A DNA stretch of 64,000 bases from contig NMRB01000177.1 of NCBI GenBank assembly GCA_002633025.1, positions 194,499 through 258,498 on the forward strand, in the 5' to 3' direction. Of this stretch, positions 23,801 through 35,800 are shown piece by piece. The first letter of the stretch is position 1. Each line of letters starts with the position of its first letter. A model generated the notes under the pieces. It was given only the letters and a program-made list of their open reading frames with translations, did not search any database and was not told the DNA's origin. The position numbers and the translations under genes are program-made. Source of the DNA: Notospermus geniculatus (Eukaryota; Nemertea; Pilidiophora; Heteronemertea; Lineidae).

Positions 23801-26800
23801 GACAGACAACAGCATTATTGCATGACTTAGAAACACCAAGTCTTCCACTCGGTCCATTCCACCAACCATTACATAAGGGTTCACAGTATATGACCCCCGA
23901 TTTGTCAAAATCTTCAACCAGAAGAACAAATCCGAACAAGACATCTTGAGAGTGAGAACCAATCACCTGTTACTTGGTAAAGTCCTTCTTGAATGTGTTC
24001 AATACCGCACTACAAAATCTCTGTAGTCTTCAACTCAGTTCGGTAATTTGAAAATAAGGTCGAGGGGCAGCTTGCCAAAGGCGATATGTGAAATATTTGT
24101 CGATTTGTAGCTTGTCTTGTACAATGTTTGATGTAAAATAGCGGTCTGCGGTTTCTCTGTAAAATTACCAACGAAAGCATGTTCTGACTGTGAGGTCGTC
24201 TTATACACATACATAGTCTGTTACCTTGCAGCGAGCGCTTCAGCAGCAGTGCATCTCTGCACTCTTAATTCTTACCTATGGCACCAACAACTACATAAGC
24301 CTACCAGAGGGAACAACAAAACCCGAAAGGCAAACAGATTATTGAACATCTATAATGTGGTATTATCAAAAATAGATAAAGAACACTGATCATTGCTCCC
24401 GTGGACTCTTACCTCCTCCTGGAATGATAGCCAGTCTTGTCTCCACCAGACCCATTTTAGCAGAACTTGCTGAAATAGAGAACAATGTTAAACTTTTCAA
24501 TCCCTCCAGCAATTTAACAATCATATCCAACTTCAGATAACACAGGAATCACAAACCTACTCTGAAATGGAACACAGATTTTTCCAATAAGACTTGCCTC
24601 AGATTTAGGTTGACGTGAGTATATTGGTACTCAAAGGGTTAAAACGAAGGCTCATGGGCCAAACTGCAAGACAGTACCAAACTAGGCCTAGTCCATGGAT
24701 GTCCGAGTGCTCCACACTTCATACTCAGAATGCCCTCTAGTTTCAAGCTTGTCAGTGAGCACGACCATTGCTCAGAGGCATAATCCAATTGCTGTTTAGG
24801 GCTACTTTGACTTTTATCCACGCAAAAAAACACACACCTGCTACCCTCAAATCACAGGCTAGCGCCATCTCCAGGCCACCACCGACCGCGATACCATCCA
24901 TTGCTGCTATCACGGGCATTGGAAGGGTCGACAACTCCGAGACCAAGGCTCGTAACTTGGCGACAAAGGGTCCGACTTCTGCCTGTGGCATTTTTGCTCG
25001 CTCCTTCAGATCGGCCCCTGGTGAACAAAACAAGAATCAAAATAAAGATCTGTGGCAAAACAGAATCACTTCAGAGATTAAAACAAGAGTTGCGAACCGC
25101 ATGCCAAATGCAGCACAATATTGGGTGGGTGAATGTAGGCCCTACTTCTCAAAGACCATCAAGAATTCAAACTATTTTGATTTTTGATAGGTTTTATTCC
25201 TCACTGGCTGCTAAAACTGATCGAAGCTTAGAATATGCCATCGTATCAGCCAAATCTGTTCACAAGCCAAACGCTTCGCAGGCGAGTTCCTGATGAAGCC
25301 CCATTGTTCAGAAACCTGAGAGGCGAGCACCAACGACAAACTGATCCGATCTCGGTCAAATCAGCTAGTTGCGACTACTACTCAATGGTGATAATGTGCA
25401 CTCATAGGAGATTTTGTTACGAGGGAACAATGTCTTTCATTGGGTGTATCAATTTGAAGGATCGAGAGGTTGTAATGGCCGCGTCAAATCCGAGTGGTAC
25501 ACGGCTTTAGTAGCCCGATGTTAATAGGGTATTAGCACTGAGCTGTTCTGCCAAATTAATAGGCTAAAACTGCATTAGTTTCATTCAGAATGACATCAAA
25601 ATTGAATCAGAAGTTGACATCACACTAAAAGCCATTTTAGCCTGAATTGAATGGCCATATTCGTGCATCTAACTTTCCTGTGGGTTTGTCTCACTCACCT
25701 GCACAGAACACTCCAGGAACGTCACTCTTTACGATCAGAGCACGCACATTCTTGTCAAATTTGATTGCCTGTGTTGCCTCTGAGAGCTGGAAATGGCGAA
25801 GAGGAAGCATTATCAATACAGCCAAAATGAAGCATGTCATCAAATGCGACGAAGTACACTCCCCATGCAGGATTCTTGAATATGGGATAGTAGTATTCTT
25901 GAGTACTCACCATATGCACCATGTTTTTACTGAAAGAGTTCTTTGCTTTAGGTCGGTTCATACCAAAGACAACAATACCTGAAAATAGCAGAAAAATAGA
26001 TGCATTGAACTGACATGTTGATGTTTGCAAAAATATACAGTGGAACTCCCCTCAGTGGACACCTCTGCATCAGTAGCAACGGTGATTACTTTTGACCTCT
26101 GTAATCAGGACACCTCTCAATAAAGGACAGAACCTTGGATGTGTCCTTGATAGAGAGGTTCTGATTTAATCCAAGTTGTTCACTTTCAGGACAAAGGAAC
26201 CAAATAAACTGGACTAACGAGGACGGAAGTGGAACTGGTTTGTTGTGATTCAATACGGTGCCAAAATAATTGACACTCGTAAGTCAAAATTGACGGACAA
26301 ATGTGCAACTCCATACTTGTTACATAAAGGCAATATGGACCCAACATTGACCAGGTGAATTCAATGAGAAAAGTGCACAGAAAAGAAGTCAGAAAGTTGA
26401 TCAGTTGAGAACAGAGATAGTTCACAAATTCAGAGGATCAAATAACATCCTGAGAGGAACGTGCCTCTAATTGATACAATGTTCCAACACTAGATCTTTC
26501 TTCCTAATTATAGGATAAGGGTACCTCTTTGGAGGGGAGGCAGACGTACACATTGTTGGTGGTAATGAAGAGAAAATATCATACCCCGAGTGCTACATCA
26601 AGTGTCGGCTCTCAAAAAGGCAATGAAAGCCATGTTTGGTTAATGAAGTGTGCGCTGACCTATGCCTCTTTCTAAATTGGTTGGCGGTAAAGTTGATTGT
26701 CCAGGAAAACTTGGTTAACTGAGGTTACGACACGCGAGCATTCGGGGGATGCTGAAGGCAGGAGTCGAATTCGTCAAAATGTTCCTCAGAACAGACCTTC

Positions 26801-29800
26801 TAACTAAATGATTCACGACTCATTAGCCAATACGAGGCAATTTGTATTAGTGTGTAGGAAGAAACCAGAGGCCCTGGAGGAACCTTTGAGAGAGGTCCCC
26901 TCTCTGACAAATGAGTACCGTATCCAACTCAGGGCATTGTAGCAACTCATCAAACAACAGACGGACTCACGAATTTGCAGATCTGCACACTTCCACCGAA
27001 ATCTCAATCAGAATGTCGATCTGAAACTGGGTGACATGATGCAATCCATGAGTTCAGCTATGGTCGCCTCTGACGCAATATCTTCGAAGTCACTGTCGCG
27101 GGGTTGTCTGTGTCACGTCATTCAGTTTCAGACCGAGGCACAATGTATGTTGAGATTTCGGCGGAAGTGCACAGATCTTTGTCGTTTACATCAATTTGAG
27201 AATGATCAATGCTGGGCATTATGGTGAAAACAAAACCCTTGGAGAAAACCTACAGTGTCAATGAAAGATAGCCCTCTCGACCACATAAGTCACTGGCTCT
27301 AACAAGGATTAAACTCATGATCTCATGGCAGGCACAGATCTCTCCACTGCAGCACCTCTCTCTTTGTTTCCCTCCCTAGGGGACAATGGCACGAGATTCC
27401 TAGGCCACAGCCCTACCCTAAAATTGCTTGTTTTGAGGTGCGACATTACAAACATGGAGTCAAGTGGTGGACTCCCACCAGAACAATGGCCGCTGTTACC
27501 CGAGCTACCAATCTGACTCCCTAATTCAACAAGCTGGATTGAAGAGCTTGATTCCTACCACAAGTGAACAGATAACTCCATCAATGACTGGGTAAGCACG
27601 GCCAGGGGGCAATCGGCGAACGTACAGCACCTTGCGTGACACGTGTGTGGCATACGCTGTCAAAAAAGTACATCCCGTGCAACTGTCGCACTTTTTCGGA
27701 AAATTTTTCTGATCGTTGCAATGTGAAAGCAGATGGCATGTATGAAGCAATTGATGCCTTCTTTTATACTGTCAATCATCTCTTTGGCAAACTACAAAGC
27801 ATTATTTTCATCAATCTTTAATATGTTGGAAACACTAAAACCATCCATTGCATGATGCCAAAAATAGCTATTTCTGATGAGGCCAAGCTTTAGAAAACTG
27901 CATGTGTAGGCCCCCCTAATTCCTAATCTGTACCAGGGAGGCTGGCACTGCAGACAGCACAAAAGATAACTCAAGACCTAGAAACTTGGGCGGAGGGGGA
28001 ACTAGCTGTATTGAGGGCGAATGTGGTTTGGCCAATCTCAACTTTGTTGTGCCATAATTTGGCCAACATTTGTCTCCGCAAATGAGTGTTGATACAACAG
28101 CAATGAAGCAGGCCAACGAAAGAGTCTAAATGGTAAAAAAATTTGGGAAAAACACAACTGCTTAAACCCCATCCATTTTGCAGGTGTGCAAATCCAAAAA
28201 GAACGAAAAAAACCCAGCAGAAGCAGTTTGATATCAGACAGAAGGACATGATACATATTTCAATATTTGACCGACCAACATGACATAATATTCTATTCTA
28301 CAATTCTATCAATTTGACAACTTGAGAGTTCATTCAGAAGCTGGTCATTGTGCGAGCCATCACTCAGTTTACACCACAAGCATAATTAATCAGGTGAATT
28401 CGGCGAAATGTTTGAATTATCGATGAGCGTCAATCCGAATGCGCCAAAATTAGTGTCAATTTTCGCTTACTTTGTCATGCACTTTAACCACTAAGTGGTT
28501 GGCATATACACCCAAGATAGTGTGCGGTATTTGTTAACAAGCTAGAAGTTAGATTTGAACAATACGTTTATTGTCTGTATTATGATACAATTGCGATGAT
28601 TAAACAGATCGTATTTTAAAATAAACTTGATGAATTACCCCTTGAAAATTGATACCCAGATGAAATGACAGCATTGCAGGATGTGACTGACATTGTTCAT
28701 ACAAAACTGGTAGCCTACATGTATATCCTCTGAAAGAGTAAAAGTAGCAATAACATGTATGAAGATCAACCAAGTTCTTGCACAGCTTTCAAACAAAACC
28801 CTTTTGAACTTCAAAATCTAAGATAAGATAAGTTACTTTGAATGAATACAGAATAGTACACAAATCTTAATTCTGCAGGTCCCAAGTTTTCAAGGAAAGC
28901 TAGGCAGAAGCTGTCGACTGCTTCGAGTTTGATCAAGATCTGAATAAATCAGTTTGCATGAAACAAAACCTCACTCACAAAAACAGTAACTTCTTTCCTT
29001 AATTTATACTAATTTCATGATATCTGTCCTAAAAGAGCTATTTGATGGCATCAGAAACTCTGATCAAACAGTTGAGTGCACGACACGACTTGAGAGAAAA
29101 CAGGATGGTCAAAAATCCTTGAACGTCAAGTACGGATGCATCATGAGAACAAAAGGACCATGGTCAAACGACATTCATTGTTCTGATAGCCAATGGGCTT
29201 GGCTTTTGTCCACAATGGCCACAACGCAGATATATACCAAGAGAAATACGACCGGCAGTTGCGGAAAAACCACAACGCATTGCGACCATTCTTAAATCGA
29301 CTGCGTGACAGCATTTAAGAACAGTTTTAAAAAGAATTTCAAGTGCATCTTAGCAAAAATTCTTTGCAACTGTTTGCAAATGTTCAGAGATGGAGAGAAT
29401 GGCGGTAATTTTGAAGTGAATAGTGCAATGTTAGTAACTGAACATCTTGGAAGACCTTCTGAAGTTGAAAGAAACTTCCTCATGTCAAACTATTGAAATA
29501 ACAAAACAGTGCCACTTTTTACCATTAAAGTCATCGTTTTCATTATGTTTATCATGAAAGTTGGAGAAAATCATAAAACTGGTGAAAATTTGAAGCCAAT
29601 TTTTGAATCTTTCTTGAAGCAAATCTCAAACAGAAGGCAAAACATTAGCTTCAAAATACTGAGTGTTCTAACCTCGTCTGCTGGAAATTAACAGATGTTG
29701 ATGACAATACTGGTCACATGACTTTCATGCGAGGGAGATTTGAAGCAGATAACATCAGACTTTGATTTGAGCAGACGACACTGCATCGACGAGGGCAGTG

Positions 29801-32800
29801 CACTGGTTGAACTGCATGGGTTCTAGAGGCGTGAACGGTTGAGATGTGACTAAACAAACTCGAGTTATCATGTCATGCCTGTTTCCCATGATTTCGATGG
29901 CTTTTCATCATATTTTATTCCGTTTACAGACTTTCTGCCAAGGGCCAATTTCATGATATGTGTTTGATTGTTCGAAGGGTGCGCATCAGAAAACGGGTGT
30001 TTTTCAAGAGAAAACCCTATTGAATGACAGAAGAACAGGTGTCGAATGGAAAAGACTGATCAGAAACGTTCCCACCGTTTATTTGCTATGAGATGGGGTC
30101 TGTATACATGAAGATCGGTTCAAACAGAGATGTCCCCTCTTGTCCTGGCCACAAACTCAGCGAGAATTTGTTAACAGAACTTATGAGGTGTCAAAATAAA
30201 GATAAACTGTTTGGTTAGAAAGTTAACATATGCTGTGTGGGTCGCAAAACGGAGAAAAAACTGTCTTCACACATGTTTCCTCCTGTTTACAAGGAGGAGA
30301 AAGAGGGAAAAATTCGGAGTTGGGATTGGTAGAAAGTTTGTAGCATTGTCCAGATCTCCTGCCTTATTCATGGGGGGAGTTAACTCAAGTATTTGCGCAC
30401 CAAAATTGTCCACGTTAGAACAAACCAAGGGTCCTCAGCAGTATCTTCCGTTTGTCACAAGGCGACGAGGACAGGACCAGAAACGACATAATTCTATTCA
30501 AATGAAAAAATCCTGCGTTTCCTTTGTGGCATCTGACAAGAAAACAAGTCTGTCACCTCTTGTTTACAAAGCGACGGAGATAATTCGCCCAATTTGCCAA
30601 AGAGCCCTCAAAAGAGAAATCGGTCGGGTGAGATTTTGTTCCAAATGACCGAAGGGCTACCCTTTAGGACTGCTGTCATTTCACAAAAAGATTACGCGTC
30701 GACTTTGTTCGTTGTTTCTCTCTGACCTATTGACAAGTCCGTGGCTAATTCCCGGCTAACGAGCTCTGCCAATCAGAGTACAGCGTCAAAGGCGCTAACT
30801 CTCCCTCCAGGAGATTCCTAATGTATTAATCTAACAATATTCATAACAGAGGTTCCTCCCAATCCGCATTGCCAATGAGTCACATGTCAATAACGTTATG
30901 CGTTCACGTTTTTTAACACCGAGGCAACCAATGGGCATTCAGATGTGGAAAACTCCCAAATGATATTTAAAATTGTCAGCGCCGATCCGAAACATCACAC
31001 TGGCTTTTTGTTTCAACAAACTAAGCCAAGTTTTGTAAACTGTTACGAGCGTCCGACTACCCTGGTCACCTCAATACCGTAAAACACCATTCATCGCTGG
31101 AGGAAAACTCGGTGAAGTCTCGTTGGAAGAGAGGTCAGTGAATTACAGTTTTATCTTTCATTTCTTGGTCATTTGCCTTTACCCAAATCTTCAATTAGTT
31201 TACCGAAATATTGAGTTACGATCGAACTATTTGCAGTGTTCAACGATGCAACATGCTCAACTGTTCCAACGTCGTTCGCATTTGCTAAATGCGCAAAGCT
31301 TTTGGTTTAGGGTGTGTCACTAGAGAGGTTGCGCAGCTAGTCCGACTCCGACTTCAACTACGAGAATTCATGAATTGCAGTCCGTTATGGACAATCTTGA
31401 TAAAAACGATTTGAAAGAAGTTTTCAATTCGTCAAACACCATAAATTGAAGGCAGAAAAATTTGGCCTTATAAATCAGAAGTGCGGATAAATAATGAATA
31501 TTGAAGTCGTAATCCTTGTCGTTACGACTTGAAACACGACTATAATATTTGTGATTTACCGGTACGTGCACTTCCGATTATGAGTCAAAATTATTCTGCC
31601 ACAAAGTTATGGCATTTTACGATTTGCAAACGTCTATCAAATCGTTTTTATCAAGGATATGTCAACAGGGGACTGCAATTCATTCTGGTAGTTGAAGCCG
31701 CAGTCGGCGTCGGAAAGCTGCGCAACCTCTCTATTGTACAGAGGGGCCCTGATAGCCGAGTGGTTATCACGACCGCTCCAAGCGGCAGGTCCTGGGTTCG
31801 AATCCAGCCCGGACCATATGGGATTTCATTCCCGGCTCTTGACCTCCGTCGCATGGGACAGTAAGCCATGGTGCCTACCTTGTTCCTTTGCAAGGGCAAG
31901 TAAAATATCCCAACCAAGTGGAACATGAGTAGCATGAGATGGCCTCTTCCGTACTTACCAGGGCCAATAATGCTATGGCTTCGGCCATGACGGAAAAATC
32001 AAATACAAACTGTAAAGAGTTTTAGCTGTCAGTCATAACTTCTGTCAAATTAACTGCAACGACGTCAACAACGATTGATGTTTTGTAGGAGGAAACTGGA
32101 GCTCCTGCACTGTTGAAGCGAAATACTCTCTCAGTCAAAGCAAGAATGAGTACGGAGGAAACACATAAAACGTTGCGTTTAATCATTCATCATATTTTTT
32201 ATTCATTCTTTCATCATTCATTCACAAGACAATATTCGATGTTTAAGTCAAGTGAACAACTCTAAGAATGTAATTCAGTCTAGACTAAGAGGGCCCGTCA
32301 GGTAGATTCAAAATACTTAATGCAGTCCTTGAACATTTCAAGTGAATGACACTGCCCCACCATGTCACAGTCAACAACCTTGAAGACCATTGAGAAAATT
32401 CAAATGATGTGGGTCAATTGTACAACATGGATCCACATTTATCGTCGCTACCTTTTCTGGACGGGATGATTTGGAACGAGAGCCATCGACAAACGTAACA
32501 TTGTGGTTGAGTCAATAAAAACACTGGTCATGTTGACGGGTACATTTCTCAAGATCCCATCCCCTATCTCTCAAAACAGGGAAGAGTACTTTAGATTATT
32601 CAAATTTCATGAGTTTTGTTACAAAAACTTCTTATCACAGACACTACCTTTGAGAATTCCGCACATTCATCTTTACGTGCATTTTATTTTACACAAAAAG
32701 CTTTCCCAAACTGTTTTTTAAATGATATTATGCCTGCACTTTGTTCAGTTGTGATAACTTGGTTAATCCATGAGATCGGTTATAATTTGGATCCGTCTGT

Positions 32801-35800
32801 AGAATAAAGGTCTAGATCGTNTCATACTCTCAAGTGTTTGACTTTTAATTCAGTTTTTAGACTAAATTCAATATGTTTTATAATTGGTAATATTTGCCCC
32901 TGATACTAAAGTGATAGTACCGGTAGTTCTATTTTCTATAATTGGTGATATTTACCCATGTTATACCATGTTTTAGAACTGGTACTATTTGCCCGTGTAG
33001 ATATCTTCATTGAACAGCCACAGAGGCAGAGATTACCAACAAAAAGAGGTAGTTTCGCTGAGTAGATATCAGTGGCTCCTCATCTGCCCAGGCTACTATC
33101 AATGGTCACACATATCAATTAACAGGACAATGCAACGATAGCCCTCACGAAGTGTAAAATTGACTCTAACCACTAATGTCGATGACTTTTGACTTAAAGT
33201 ATCGCCTTGTGTAAGGTATGAATAAAGGAATATGATTATGACCACATCATTACCATATGTCATCCAAAGTAAGCTATTCATCATGTAATTGATCTGCAAT
33301 CTCATGGATAATGATTTCATGAAGCTAAAAAACAATGAGGACCACTAATTTATAGTGCAGACAGCGCTGTTTAATTCCGAGAATACATCACAATCTAACC
33401 AGCCCCACTTGAGGTTTATTAAGCAATTACATTGTAGTTCCTGAGGGAGTCTGGTGAACCACATTCCCTCAAGTTTTTATAATGGCCGTCTGATTGGATG
33501 TGTCAGCCATGTGTGATCTGCTTTAAAATGGAAAATAACTCCTCTCTCCCGCCCTTTTCTTGTTCACTTTGAACACATCATCTAATCAAAGTAATTATGT
33601 AACAATAGACTCTATCACTCCAATAGAGCGCAGCACCTGACGGGTCGCTAGCTAGGCCTACAGCGTCACGACGTCCCGTCCCCCATTCTGAACGCGGTGA
33701 CGTCACTCGAAAAACCTCCACTTGTTTCAGCGATCATGACGTCGTCTCACGTCAAGATGTCATGGAATGAGTACGGGACGTCGTGACGCTGTAGTACCCG
33801 TCAGGTGCTGCGCTCTTTTGGAGTGATATAGTCTATTCCAAGTCATTGTTTTCTTGACCTCTGTAAGGTGCTGCCACCCTGTGGTTAAAATGTGGCAGTT
33901 AAGCCATGTAAGCCTATTGTTTACTAAGTCCTTTCTATTGTGTAGGCCCATATAAAAAATAATTGTTTTGCCCATGCTCTCTCTCTCTCTTTGACATGGC
34001 TTCAGAGAGTAATGTTCTGTACAGCTGACTGCCTTGATCTGTTGACCATGTGCTTTCTCTGAGTGAGAACTTCAGGATCACAGGGCTATATGCCTTGGAT
34101 TAAAATTCAATATTTTGATACCGTTTTCAGAGGTTTACAACCTCCTTTACCTTCACATTTCAACTCTTTTCCTGGGATGTAAGTTGTTACACTCTCCAAT
34201 GGAATAAAGCAGTGGAAATTGTTCATCCTGTCACCTTCAAGGTGGTGGTGACCTGAGCGAATATGATTCCCAAATTGATGAGATCTCATATGCAATGTAA
34301 GCAACAACATTTTTCACTTCAGTTTCTGGGGCCTGTTTCATAAAGTGACTTTAAGCTAATGGTGCCTTTAACCAAATGGAAAATGCATTGAAGTTAATGG
34401 TACCATTAGCTTAAAGTCACTTTATGAAACAGGCCCCCTGATGTCCACCTAACAATCATCCAACAATTTAGCCTCTCAGTATTTGAAAGTGTTCGACTTT
34501 TGTTTTGTGGTAGGTTTCTGTTACCCCTAGATCAGCAAAGGGCTAACTCTGGACATTGAAAATTTTCTGATACACCACATAGACAAATATTGATTCTTCC
34601 GTCTGAGAGTATTAGCATAAATAATGCACCATTACTACTGCATCTCTTCCAGAGCACTTACGTACTCCTATCAGCGACATCTCATTCAGCATGCGTACAC
34701 TAATGCAGAGTGTCGCCATCTAACCATTTTGATATTAACAAGATGACATTGTAAATGTCGTATGGTTCCCGATTAGGTACTTTTACATGAACGGTACATT
34801 GACAGAGATGAAGATACATTGATAGAGATCAGGATACATTGATAGAGATCAGATGCATTGATAGAGATCAGGATACAGTGACAGAGATCTGGATACATTG
34901 ACTGATGGACAACGAAGCTGAATCCCACAGAACTTGATCCCATGCCAATAACTCATCTCATTGTTGACCTTGACCTTGACATCTGATCATCAACGTCATT
35001 GCATAATCAAAATGGGCAGCCTCAACAACCTAAGTATGGGTGATATCATATCTCTATCTGTATCATGGGCATAGATATTTGAAATTTTCAAGTTTGACCT
35101 TGACCTTGACCTTTGATCGTTGAGGTCATTGCATAATCGGAATGGGCAGCCTCAATAACCTAAGTATGGGTGATATCATGTCTCTATCTGTATCATGGGC
35201 ATAGATATTTCAAATTTTCAAGTTTGACCTTGACCTTGACCTTTGATCGTTGAGGTCATTGCATAATCGGAATGGGCATCCTCAATAACCTAAGTATGGG
35301 TGATATCATGCCACTACCTCTACGACAGGAAGAGATACTTCAAAGTATCCAGTTTGACCTTGACCTTGACCTCTGATCATCAAGGTCATTGCATAATAGA
35401 AGTGGGCATCCTCAATAACCAAAGTATGGTTGATATCATGCCTCTATCTCTAACACAGGCAGAGATATTTCAAATTATCAAGTTTGATATATCNAGGAAT
35501 ACAATATTGCGGATTTTCGTGTTGGTTTGTGAATTAACAGCGGCGCACGGAATTCCGTGCGGGAATTGCTCCACAGGGAATGTATTGGGCAATCTGAGAC
35601 TCTGTATGCGCGCTATGTAAAAGTCAGTTTGTAAAAGCAAAAGCGCAGCATCAGAGTCCCAGTTACTGAGACTACAGAGCAGGCTGCCTTCTTCTTGCAT
35701 GAAAATAGGTAGGCCTAAGATAAACTGGAAAAGAAGCAACACAAAACTTATCTCTTGATGTGCGATATCTGCACAAAACTTATCAACCATGTCAACTGGC

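Noticed and set aside
30211-30648. 145-codon basic frame in AUH intron 1
   Set aside because: Low protein-like character, no domain and no flanking splice sites; its length is compatible with chance.
31744-31815. Apparent tRNA gene with excellent A and B boxes
   Set aside because: The acceptor stem does not pair and the T stem has mismatches; a non-tRNA body follows, so it is a SINE.
34965-35494. CRISPR-like array of regular repeats
   Set aside because: The whole 130-bp unit repeats with no unique spacers, in a eukaryotic intron; it is a satellite.
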